Below, piece by piece: positions 7,414-14,487 of a stretch of DNA of 40,914 bases. Under the pieces are notes generated by a model. It saw only the letters and a program-made list of their open reading frames with translations. It was not told the DNA's origin and made no database searches. The DNA is from QNZT01 sp964573205 (GTDB lineage: Bacteria; Campylobacterota; Campylobacteria; Campylobacterales; QNZT01): contig CAZNIT010000064.1 of NCBI GenBank assembly GCA_964573205.1, forward strand, positions 1-40,914. Direction: 5' to 3'. A program made the position numbers and the translations under genes. Numbering within the stretch: position 1 is the stretch's first letter; each line of letters starts with the position of its first letter.

Positions 7414-7794
7414 TTAAGAAAGATATCTTTCTAAAATAATCTGTGCCGCGATAGAGTCGATTTTCCCATCTTTTTTTTGTCGCACAACTCCCGCCATTCG
7501 CTCTTTCGCTTCGATCGAGCTGCCGTATTCATCCTGATAGATCACATCGGCTGAAAAATCAAGCAACGATACGAAGTGCTCTATGCGTCTTCTCATCTCA
7601 TCTTCACTCGCCCCACCTATCGGCACTCCTACGACAAGCTTTTGAATATTCCACTCTTTTAAAAAAGCATCTACCTCTTTTGCCGCCTGATTTCTATTTT
7701 TACGAAGGATGGCATCTTTTGGAAAAACGACTCTACCGTCAGACACCGCTAGACCGATTCGTTTAAGTCCTACATCTATGGCGGCATATTTCAT
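7414..7794 (-). CDS. ruvX: Putative Holliday junction resolvase RuvX (YqgF)
   Basis: The 126-residue protein has the RNase H-like fold signature: MKYAAIDVGLKRIGLAVSD with the first catalytic Asp, VVGVPIGG, and KIDSIAAQIILERYL with the last Asp. YqgF proteins act in 16S rRNA maturation, and a nuclease role on Holliday junctions has also been proposed. The usual DERLTS motif reads DEYGSS here; the acidic DE pair is kept. The start overlaps the dprA stop by 4 bp. It is the last gene of the ilvC operon, and its final codons contain a 16-bp palindrome. Confidence 0.9.
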   Translation of the reverse strand: MKYAAIDVGLKRIGLAVSDGRVVFPKDAILRKNRNQAAKEVDAFLKEWNIQKLVVGVPIGGASEDEMRRRIEHFVSLLDFSADVIYQDEYGSSIEAKERMAGVVRQKKDGKIDSIAAQIILERYLS

Positions 7795-8552
7795 AACGGA
7801 TAGACCTTTAAATTTTTGATCTCCACTTTTCCTTCCAATTCGTACTCGTAAATTTTATCTCCGAATCTCTTAAGCGCATCGTTTAAAGTTGGGAAGTTTT
7901 TGCAAAACTCCATTATCTCATCTTGTTTGTTCACAATCGAACCAAACCGCGATATAAACTCGTCTATGTCATAAATCAATTCGGCTTTAGACTCTTTTAA
8001 AAGTTTGTTGGTGCCGTTACTTTCGTTTAATCTTTGAGGTATCACATATATCTTTTTACCGAGTTCTTGCGCTATTTGAGCGCTTCTCATCGTACCGCTA
8101 TTTTCATGCGCTTGAGTTATAATTAAAAAATCCCCCAAAGCGACTACGATTCTATTTCTGACAACGAAACTGTACCTTGTCGCAGGTGTATTTGATTCGT
8201 ATTCACTTAATGCAAGAGAATTTTTATAGATATCTTTTATAAGTTTTTCGTTAACTTTCGGATAGATGATATCCAGCGAATTCGCCATAACGGCGATCGT
8301 ATTTGCCAAAGCGGCTTTGTGAGCCGTCGCATCGACACCCATAGCCGCGCCGCTGACTACACAATAACCTATATCACGAAATCCGCGAGCTAGCGCCGCG
8401 GTGATGTTTTTGGTATAGGAGGAAGCTCTTCTACTTCCTACGATCGACACTTTGGGCATATGTAAAAGATCACTTTCACCTTCAAAAAATAGTTGCTTGG
8501 GCGGTTTTTTGAGCTTTGAGAATTCTATTGGAGAAAAATTTAGTGTTTTCAT
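7791..8552 (-). CDS. dprA: DNA processing protein DprA (Smf)
   Basis: DprA loads RecA on incoming single-stranded DNA during natural transformation. The Rossmann-fold core is complete: VSIVGSRRAS, VSGAAMGVDATAHKAAL, the VMANSLDIIYPKVNEKL segment, RNRIVVALGDFLIITQA, and GTMRSAQIAQELGKKIYVIPQ. At 253 residues it is short; only a small C-terminal extension follows the core where many homologues have a winged helix. It overlaps both neighbours by 4 bp. Presence of DprA suggests competence but does not show it. Confidence 0.94.
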   Translation of the reverse strand: MKTLNFSPIEFSKLKKPPKQLFFEGESDLLHMPKVSIVGSRRASSYTKNITAALARGFRDIGYCVVSGAAMGVDATAHKAALANTIAVMANSLDIIYPKVNEKLIKDIYKNSLALSEYESNTPATRYSFVVRNRIVVALGDFLIITQAHENSGTMRSAQIAQELGKKIYVIPQRLNESNGTNKLLKESKAELIYDIDEFISRFGSIVNKQDEIMEFCKNFPTLNDALKRFGDKIYEYELEGKVEIKNLKVYPL

Positions 8553-9583
8553 TCGTACAACTCGTCGATATAGACTACTTCCACCGCGTCAAAGAGTTTC
8601 TTCGCCCGCAATAGAGCTTTAAAAGTGCTCTCTTTAGGATGACAGATGGCTATAGCTAAATGGTGATTTTTCGCATACTCCACGCTCTCTTTTATCCTCT
8701 GCAAGATCGCATCTACATCGTCTATATTGTCCAAAAATATATTTCTTTCATATATTTTTAGACGATACTCTTTTGCCACAAGCTTGGCCTTTGTCTCAGC
8801 CGAAGTTTTACTATCAACGAAATTGATACCGTATTTTTTCAAAACGCTAAAGAGATCCCGCATAGAATCAATATCCGAGGTAAACATACTGCCGGTGTGG
8901 TTGTTTATGGCGCTGAGATTCGGAAAATCTTCTTTTATCTTTTTAATTCGACGCTCTATAAGTTCTTTCGAATCGCCCGTATTCAAGGTATCTTCCTCCG
9001 GAGACAGATAATGATAAGCTTCCATAGGCGTATGTACCATATAAGAGCTAAATTCTTTGGCAATTTGCGGAGTATCCGGATGATCGCAACTTGCGGGAAA
9101 TATCGAAGGTGTAATTTTGATCGGTATCTCCTTTATCATTTTAGCTTGAAATTTCGAACAGATATCGTCCATAATTATCACGACCTTGGGGAGTGAATCC
9201 GCTTTTTTATCCTTTTTTATCTTAACAGCGCGTTTGGAAATATTCTCCTCTATTTTTTTCTCTCTAAAAAAGGTTGATTTTTTAATCGCGGAAATATTTA
9301 TATCCTTTATTTTCAACTCTTCCTTTTTTACGATCTCTCTTGAGCGTATATAATCTTCGATTTCCGATGCTATGGTTTTATATCTTCTATCCAATGTTTT
9401 ATTACATTCATGTCTAAGGGTAATCGTATCTTTTTTTATATATCCTTGTTTAACGATCGTGGTTGTATTTTTCTCGATCGATCTTAGTGAAGCGGCATTG
9501 TTAGTATAGTATTTTATAAAAAGCAAAAAAGAAGATAGCACAAGCAGCACCAAAAGTGCCACTTTCGTCAATAAAAGATTCAT
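8549..9583 (-). CDS. Divergent polysaccharide deacetylase family protein
   Basis: The 344-residue protein has one N-terminal membrane anchor (residues about 4-24), a long charged linker, and from about residue 130 a divergent polysaccharide deacetylase (DUF610/YibQ-type) domain: PKVVIIMDDICSKF, a HTPMEAYHY segment, NNHTGSMFTSD, and ICHPKESTF near the end. The domain would face the periplasm; a role in envelope polysaccharide is suspected for the family but not proven. It directly abuts minE and overlaps dprA, and the same order is known in Campylobacter. Confidence 0.85.
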   Translation of the reverse strand: MNLLLTKVALLVLLVLSSFLLFIKYYTNNAASLRSIEKNTTTIVKQGYIKKDTITLRHECNKTLDRRYKTIASEIEDYIRSREIVKKEELKIKDINISAIKKSTFFREKKIEENISKRAVKIKKDKKADSLPKVVIIMDDICSKFQAKMIKEIPIKITPSIFPASCDHPDTPQIAKEFSSYMVHTPMEAYHYLSPEEDTLNTGDSKELIERRIKKIKEDFPNLSAINNHTGSMFTSDIDSMRDLFSVLKKYGINFVDSKTSAETKAKLVAKEYRLKIYERNIFLDNIDDVDAILQRIKESVEYAKNHHLAIAICHPKESTFKALLRAKKLFDAVEVVYIDELYE

Positions 9584-9826
9584 CTATTTGTCTAATTGAA
9601 TCTCAATCTCGAGCATGTCGATGTTTTGATTGTTTTCGGATTTTATCTGTATATCTCTGACTTGAGTATATTTTTTGATAACTTTTAAGAGATCTCGCTT
9701 AAGATCATCGAGATAGGGTACGGCACAATCGGCTCTCTCATGAGCTAACATAATGGTTAGACGATCTTTGGCTTTTGTCGCAGAGTTGTCTTTTTTACCG
9801 CCAAATATCCTCTCAAAAAGTGTCAT
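9584..9826 (-). CDS. minE: Cell division topological specificity factor MinE
   Basis: The 80-residue protein begins MTLFERIFGGKKDNSATKAK, the membrane-targeting amphipathic helix, followed by DRLTIMLAHERA, the helix or strand that contacts MinD, and a C-terminal dimerisation domain. MinE stimulates the MinD ATPase and drives pole-to-pole oscillation to place the septum. It overlaps minD by 4 bp. No minC is found in this window; in this phylum minC is usually distant or diverged. Confidence 0.95.
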   Translation of the reverse strand: MTLFERIFGGKKDNSATKAKDRLTIMLAHERADCAVPYLDDLKRDLLKVIKKYTQVRDIQIKSENNQNIDMLEIEIQLDK

Positions 9827-10623
9827 CCGAATATCCTTTTCAAAAATCCCTTCTTTTGGGTTATATCCATAAAAGGAATCTCTTCGCCAAGTACCCTTTT
9901 GGCAATATTTCTGTAAGCGTTGGACGCGGGAGATTTTTGATGATAAAATATAGGTTCGCCTTCATTGGTTGAAGTGATGATATTTTCATCTTCCGGGATA
10001 ATACCGATAAGCGGAAGCGCCAATATACTCAATACATCCTCCACACTAAGCATATTGCCTTTATCGACCATATCTTGTTTGATTCTATTTATGACAACAT
10101 GCTTTTTAACCTCTTCGCCCGCTTTCGCTTTATCGCTTTTTGCGTCGATAATACCAATAACCCTATCCGCATCTCTAACGGCGGATACATCCGGAGTCGA
10201 TACTATAAGCGCTCTATCGGCCATAAAGATGGAGTGTTCAAAACCGCTCTCTATACCGGCAGGAGAATCAAGGATAATAATATCAAAATCTTTTTTCAAC
10301 TCCTCCAAAAGTTTAGCGACCTTTTCCCTCTCCAAAATATTTTTATCGCTAGTTTGCGAAGCCGGTAGAAAATAGAGATTTTTCGCCCGTTTATCGTTAA
10401 TAAGAGCTTGAGAGAGGTTGCACCGCCCCTCCATCACATCCACGACATCATATACGATACGGTTTTCAAGCCCCAAAATCATATCGAGATTTCTAAGACC
10501 TATATCAAAATCGACAGCTACTACTCTTTTACCGGCTTCCGCCAGACCGACGGCGAGATTCGCCGAAAGCGTAGATTTGCCGACACCCCCCTTTCCGGAT
10601 GTTACGGTGATTACTTCTCCCAT
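9823..10623 (-). CDS. minD: Septum site-determining ATPase MinD
   Basis: The 266-residue ParA-family ATPase shows the deviant Walker A box GKGGVGKST near the N-terminus, VVAVDFDIGLRNLD, the Walker B region IIILDSPAGIE, and a C-terminal membrane-targeting amphipathic helix ending KKGFLKRIFG. MinD recruits MinC to the membrane to block division away from midcell and is released by MinE. An AGAGGT-type ribosome site precedes ATG 10623. It lies 22 bp after ilvC and is translationally coupled to minE. Confidence 0.96.
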   Translation of the reverse strand: MGEVITVTSGKGGVGKSTLSANLAVGLAEAGKRVVAVDFDIGLRNLDMILGLENRIVYDVVDVMEGRCNLSQALINDKRAKNLYFLPASQTSDKNILEREKVAKLLEELKKDFDIIILDSPAGIESGFEHSIFMADRALIVSTPDVSAVRDADRVIGIIDAKSDKAKAGEEVKKHVVINRIKQDMVDKGNMLSVEDVLSILALPLIGIIPEDENIITSTNEGEPIFYHQKSPASNAYRNIAKRVLGEEIPFMDITQKKGFLKRIFG

Positions 10624-10645
10624 ACTCTCTACCTCTTGCTTTTGA

Positions 10646-11668
10646 TTAATTCTTTTCTTGGTCGATGATTTTGTTGGCAGTTATCCAAGGCATCATCTCT
10701 CGAAGCTTGTTACCTGTTTGCTCAATCAACGAAGCCTTTGCGTTATTTCTCTCCGCATTCATTCTCGGATATCCTGTTTGTCCTTCAAGAACAAAATCCT
10801 TAGCAAAAACTCCGTTTTGAATCTCTTTTAAAATCTCTTGCATAGCTTTTTTACTCTCTTCGTTTATGACTCTCGGACCACTTACATAATCACCATATTC
10901 GGCAGTATTGGAGATAGAGTATCTCATATTCGCTATACCGCCCTCATACATTAAATCAACGATGAGTTTCAATTCATGCAAACATTCGAAATATGCCATT
11001 TCAGGTGCATATCCCGCATCCGTAAGTGTTTCGAAACCAGCTTGCACAAGAGCGGTAACACCGCCGCAAAGTACCGCTTGTTCTCCGAAAAGATCAGTCT
11101 CGGTCTCATCCTTGAAAGTAGTATGTATTATTCCGGTTCTTCCCCCACCAATGGCGCTTGCGTACGATTTTGCAAGCTCTAGCGCATTACCGCTGGCATC
11201 TTGAGCGATGGCGATTAGATCCGGAATACCTCCGCCCTTAACAAATTCGCTCCTTACCGTATGTCCCGGAGCTTTCGGAGCCACCATGATACAATCTACG
11301 CCTACCGGTGGGATGATTTGACCGTAATGGATATTGAAACCATGACCAAAAGCGATCGTGTTTCCTTTGTCTAAATTCGGCTCTATCTCGCTTTTGAAAA
11401 TAGACGCCTGAATTTCATCCGGCAACAATATCATAACCACATCGGCCGCTTTCGTAGCTTCGGCGACACTCATGACGTCGAAGTCTTTAGCCGCCGCTTT
11501 TTTCCAAGAACTTCCGCCCTCTTTTAGCCCAACGATAACCTCTACACCGCTATCTCTGAGATTTTCCGCATGAGCGTGTCCCTGGCTTCCAAAGCCTATC
11601 ATCGCCACTTTTTTACTCTTTATGATACTTAAATCACAATCGCTATCGTAATAAACGGTAATTGCCAT
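10646..11668 (-). CDS. ilvC: Ketol-acid reductoisomerase (class I)
   Basis: The 340-residue enzyme converts acetolactate or acetohydroxybutyrate to the dihydroxy acids of the valine, leucine and isoleucine pathway, using NADPH and Mg2+. The N-terminal Rossmann motif is VAMIGFGSQGHAHAENLRDSG; the acidic metal ligands are in DETETDLFGEQAVLCGG and in the ECLHELKLIVDLMYEGG helix. Length fits the short class I type. It is the first gene of the operon that continues with minD, and its promoter should lie in 11669-11800, which is AT-rich with a TAAAAT box on the minus strand but no clear -35. Confidence 0.97.
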   Translation of the reverse strand: MAITVYYDSDCDLSIIKSKKVAMIGFGSQGHAHAENLRDSGVEVIVGLKEGGSSWKKAAAKDFDVMSVAEATKAADVVMILLPDEIQASIFKSEIEPNLDKGNTIAFGHGFNIHYGQIIPPVGVDCIMVAPKAPGHTVRSEFVKGGGIPDLIAIAQDASGNALELAKSYASAIGGGRTGIIHTTFKDETETDLFGEQAVLCGGVTALVQAGFETLTDAGYAPEMAYFECLHELKLIVDLMYEGGIANMRYSISNTAEYGDYVSGPRVINEESKKAMQEILKEIQNGVFAKDFVLEGQTGYPRMNAERNNAKASLIEQTGNKLREMMPWITANKIIDQEKN

Positions 11669-11800
11669 ATTTCTCTTTTCCTTAGTTTAAAATTTACGCG
11701 ATTTTACAACAAGAATACTTTATCAACGGTAAAGGTGTGAATTAAATTTTGTGGCTTATTTATATGAAAGTAACCGAAAAAATTTTCAGCCTGTTCGTCG

Positions 11801-12211
11801 TTAAAAGAACCTCTTTCTAGTCCTTAAAATAGTTTCAGAATTTAGCGAATTTTTCAAGCGAATTATATTGTTTGGATGTGAAAATCCAAATTTGTCATCG
11901 AAAACGATTCCCTTTTTTACAAATGCGTCCGGTATGAACTTTTTGATCTTCCTTAAAAAAGCAGCTTGCGAGAGATTTCTTTTCGATTCGATCGCATAGA
12001 CTCTAATGAGATCGTCGTCTTTTTGAACGATTAGAGAGAACGAACGAAGTTTTTTTTTGATTTTTTCAACTGCGGCATCGTTTTTAAACGCTCCGACCTG
12101 AACGAAAACAGCATCCTTATAATCACTCTTTTGAAAAGTGATATCCGCGTATGACAAGTTCGCACACAACATTATATATATAAAGCAAAAGATGCCGATT
12201 CTTTGATTCAT
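11801..12211 (-). CDS. Secreted SPOR-domain-like protein
   Basis: The 136-residue protein has an N-terminal signal peptide (residues 1-22, cleavage likely after YA) and a middle segment KDAVFVQVGAFKNDAAVEKIKKKL followed by VQKDDDLIRVYAI, which matches the SPOR fold that binds glycan strands stripped of peptides. The C-terminal part is basic and unassigned. It is divergent from the peptidoglycan-binding repeat protein across a very AT-rich gap, so both may act at the cell wall. Confidence 0.65.
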   Translation of the reverse strand: MNQRIGIFCFIYIMLCANLSYADITFQKSDYKDAVFVQVGAFKNDAAVEKIKKKLRSFSLIVQKDDDLIRVYAIESKRNLSQAAFLRKIKKFIPDAFVKKGIVFDDKFGFSHPNNIIRLKNSLNSETILRTRKRFF

Positions 12212-12257
12212 TTTTAACTATTGTCTCTTTATTGTATGTTTTTTTAAATTATTTAAT

Positions 12258-12296
12258 CTTAAGTCAGTATTGATAATAATATAACTTCACTTAAGT
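12258..12296. repeat. Paired CTTAAGT sites in AT-rich divergent promoter region
   Basis: CTTAAGT occurs at 12258-12264 and 12290-12296, with 32 bp between the starts, about three helical turns. The core CTTAAG is itself palindromic. The 12212-12430 gap is otherwise very AT-rich with no gene seen. It could be a regulator site or chance in AT-rich DNA. Confidence 0.3.
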
Positions 12297-12367
12297 TTGT
12301 TTAATTCGCAGTTCAACATACTTTAGATAAAATTTAATTTAAATCAAATAATTGTATTTTAAATTAA

Positions 12368-12396
12368 TTGTTATTAGATTTTTTAATCTGTATAAT
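12368..12396 (+). promoter_or_regulatory. Sigma70-type promoter of the repeat protein gene
   Basis: TTGTTA (12368-12373) and TATAAT (12391-12396) are spaced by 17 bp. The predicted start near 12403 gives a short leader before the GGAG ribosome site and ATG 12431. Confidence 0.65.
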
Positions 12397-12430
12397 CATC
12401 ATCGAATACAAATTTCAAAAGGAGAAAAAT

Positions 12431-13810
12431 ATGAAAGTTTACAAATTATCTACCGTAGTAGCCGTTTCACTAGTAGCTGCTTCAAGTTCGTTGACTGCTG
12501 ATGCGGTTGAATCCAGCGTTATTCCTAACGCCCAGCCCGGTGAGTGTTACGCGAAAGCTCTAATTCCCGCCAAGTTTACGACAAGTACGGAAAAAGTTTT
12601 GGTAAAAGAGGTTTCTGAGAGACTTGAAATTGTACCCGCACAATTCGGCAGTACTTCTCAGAAAGTCATGACTAAAGAGGCTTCCGAAAAAATCACTATC
12701 ATACCGGCCACTTTTAAAAACATCACTGAGAAGGTACAGGTAAGAGATGAAGAGATATTTTGGAGAACGGGACTTAAAAGTTCGGTTCCGGTAAGTGCCG
12801 AGATCCTAGCGGCGGCGAAAGCCGGCGGCGCACCCGTCGATACGCTCGGTGTGGGTGAATGTGTTAGAGAGTATTTTCAACCTGCAAAATATAACACTAC
12901 CACCGAAAGCTACATTAGAAAAGAAGCGTCGCAAAAGCTTAGAATAATTCCCGCGAAATACGAGTATGTAGAGGAGAAAGTTCTTGTAAAAGAGGCTTAT
13001 GAGAAACTTGTCAAAGTTCCGGCTACTTACGAAACGGTTACGGAAAAGATTCTTGTCGAACCTGAAAAAACAATGTGGAAAAAATCTCAATGTAACGGTA
13101 CCGACGATTGCGGCGTTATGTGTCTTATAACGACTCCGGCAAGATATAAAACGGTTACAAAAAGAGTTGTAAAAACTCCTCCTACGACAAAAGTCGTTAC
13201 CGTACCGGCCGTTTACAAAACGATCAAAGTTAGAAAACTCGTCTCTCCTGCGAGAGTGGAGAAAATCGCAGTTCCGGAACAAACGGCTTCTTATACCAGA
13301 ACCGTTAAAGTATCCGATCCTATATTTACATGGACGAAAGTCGGTTCGGCCACTCCCAAAGGTTATAAATATACGGGTCACCAAATTTGTAAACTCGCTC
13401 GTCCGGCGGCATACAAGACACTTACGAAAACAGTCGTCGATACTCCTGCAAGTACGAAAGTTACGGAAATTCCGGCACAATACACTACAATTAAAGTTAC
13501 AACGGTCGTGAAACCCGCGGAAGTTAAAAGAGTACAAATACCGGCACAATACAGAGAAGTTACAAAAAGAGAGATGGTATCTCCTAGTAGAGTCGTCTGG
13601 AAAAGAGTCGTATGTAAATCCAGTATAACTTCCGGAACTATCATAGAGCTTCAAAAAGCCTTAAAAGCAAAAGGTCTGTATAACGGACCGATCGACGGTA
13701 TAGTAGGTAGTATGACCAGAGCTGCGGTCAAAGAGTACCAAAGAGCCAATAATCTCCCCGTAGGAGGGATTACTTATCAAGTATTAAAATCTTTAGGGAT
13801 TACCAATTAG
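12431..13810 (+). CDS. Secreted 12-repeat protein with C-terminal peptidoglycan-binding domain
   Basis: The protein (459 residues from ATG 12431, which follows AAAGGAG; a frame opening 21 codons earlier lies upstream of the predicted transcript start) has a signal peptide to about residue 24. Residues 39-392 hold twelve units of about 23 residues with the pattern PAxYxTVTxKVxV. They fall into four blocks of three: each block opens at a Cys (39, 144, 231, 320) and closes at a Trp (111, 216, 301, 390), with Cys to Trp distances of 72, 72, 70 and 70. Residues about 400-456 are a peptidoglycan-binding domain type 1 (LQKALKAKGLYNGPIDGIVG). It is probably a wall-anchored beta-rich fibre; partner and function are unknown. 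Confidence 0.85.
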   Translation: MKVYKLSTVVAVSLVAASSSLTADAVESSVIPNAQPGECYAKALIPAKFTTSTEKVLVKEVSERLEIVPAQFGSTSQKVMTKEASEKITIIPATFKNITEKVQVRDEEIFWRTGLKSSVPVSAEILAAAKAGGAPVDTLGVGECVREYFQPAKYNTTTESYIRKEASQKLRIIPAKYEYVEEKVLVKEAYEKLVKVPATYETVTEKILVEPEKTMWKKSQCNGTDDCGVMCLITTPARYKTVTKRVVKTPPTTKVVTVPAVYKTIKVRKLVSPARVEKIAVPEQTASYTRTVKVSDPIFTWTKVGSATPKGYKYTGHQICKLARPAAYKTLTKTVVDTPASTKVTEIPAQYTTIKVTTVVKPAEVKRVQIPAQYREVTKREMVSPSRVVWKRVVCKSSITSGTIIELQKALKAKGLYNGPIDGIVGSMTRAAVKEYQRANNLPVGGITYQVLKSLGITN

Positions 13811-13820
13811 TACGCTTTTT

Positions 13821-13844
13821 CGGGAGTAACGAGAGTTACTCCTG
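13821..13844. terminator. 10-bp stem hairpin between convergent genes
   Basis: CGGGAGTAAC (13821-13830) pairs with GTTACTCCTG (13835-13844), one G-U included, across loop GAGA. It overlaps the response regulator stop and follows the repeat protein gene. No U-tract is present on either side, so termination is plausible but not certain. Confidence 0.55.
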
Positions 13845-14240
13845 TATATGCTCCACCGTTATACATTCGTAAATCTTTTCGATCAACTCCTTCGTATCTA
13901 CGGGTTTTATCAAAAAATAATCTATTTTGCAATCGTTGATTTTACTTAGATGAGCTATTTCGCTATATGCTGAGACAACTATCACTATCTGATGGGGATT
14001 TATCTTTTTTATCCTTTTAATAAGTGAAAAACCGTTGAGTCTTGGCATATTTATATCTGTTATAACAAGATCGTAACTCTTTTTTTCATACAACTTTAAC
14101 GCTTCATGCCCGTTTAGCGCATAATCAGCTTCAAAAAATATATCTTTGAAAAATGCAAGATTAGTTTCGCACAACTCCTTATTATCATCGACATATAGCA
14201 TCTTCATAGATTTAGCGATATTCTCCAATTTTTTTATCAT
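13836..14240 (-). CDS. Stand-alone response regulator receiver protein
   Basis: The 134-residue protein is a CheY-like receiver with the acidic pair Asp18-Asp19 (LYVDDNKE), phosphoacceptor Asp62 (VITDINMP), Ser90 in place of the usual Thr, and Lys112 (LIKPVD). No output domain follows. Partner kinase is not in the window. It may act in a phosphorelay or by protein binding. It is convergent with the repeat protein gene. Confidence 0.88.
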   Translation of the reverse strand: MIKKLENIAKSMKMLYVDDNKELCETNLAFFKDIFFEADYALNGHEALKLYEKKSYDLVITDINMPRLNGFSLIKRIKKINPHQIVIVVSAYSEIAHLSKINDCKIDYFLIKPVDTKELIEKIYECITVEHIQE

Positions 14241-14327
14241 TTGACCACATCCTGTTATCTAGTTACAATTCCGTTCAATAGTAGATCGAATAATACGAGA
14301 TAATTTTTTGCGGGTAAAGGAGTTTAA

Positions 14328-14483
14328 ATGCCGCGCTTTATCTTCCGTTTCGCAACTGCTTATAAAAATGAGAGCAAATATGAAATTAACACAAACAAAG
14401 AGAAAAAGAGCTCTTTTTTAGATTTTTTTATAAATATTACAATTTGTATCACTTTAGGCTCAAAGAGCGATCTTCGAGCCTAA
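14328..14483 (+). CDS. Possible 51-residue small protein
   Basis: ATG 14328 follows AAAGGAG with 5-bp spacing, and the frame runs to TAA 14481-14483. The product would have a basic, Asn/Lys-rich first half and one hydrophobic stretch (FLDFFINITICITLG) at residues 30-44, so a small membrane protein is conceivable. It fills most of the 14241-14487 gap. Against it: the last codons lie in an inverted repeat, and a palindrome with T-run (14403-14418) sits mid-frame and could end a shorter transcript. Not recognised; weak call. Confidence 0.3.
   Translation: MPRFIFRFATAYKNESKYEINTNKEKKSSFLDFFINITICITLGSKSDLRA
14403..14418 (+). terminator. AT-rich palindrome followed by T-run
   Basis: AAAAAGAGCTCTTTTT is a perfect 16-bp palindrome followed by further T-rich sequence to about 14430. 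It could end a short plus-strand transcript such as a small RNA from the 14241-14400 region. Confidence 0.3.
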
Positions 14484-14484
14484 A
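14453..14484. terminator. Inverted repeat downstream of acs
   Basis: TTTAGGCTC (14453-14461) pairs with GAGCCTAAA (14476-14484) over 9 bp with a 14-nt loop. It lies 4 bp beyond the acs stop, so it is a likely terminator for acs, although a strong U-tract is lacking. Confidence 0.5.
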
Positions 14485-14487
14485 AGA

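Noticed and set aside
7417..7432. Perfect 16-bp palindrome AGAAAGATATCTTTCT
   Set aside because: It encodes the end of RuvX, has no loop suited to a hairpin and no repeat elsewhere in the window that I noticed; probably codon chance.
11764..11820. An 18-codon plus-strand ORF beginning MKVTEK
   Set aside because: No ribosome site, and it overlaps the end of the SPOR gene on the other strand.
12212..12430. Origin of replication or phage attachment site in the AT-rich gap
   Set aside because: No DnaA-box cluster, integrase or tRNA is present; a divergent promoter region explains it.
12806..13654. A 282-codon minus-strand frame
   Set aside because: It is antisense to the 12-repeat protein, whose signal peptide, repeats and peptidoglycan-binding domain are clear; the antisense product is rich in Arg, Cys and Phe without any domain.
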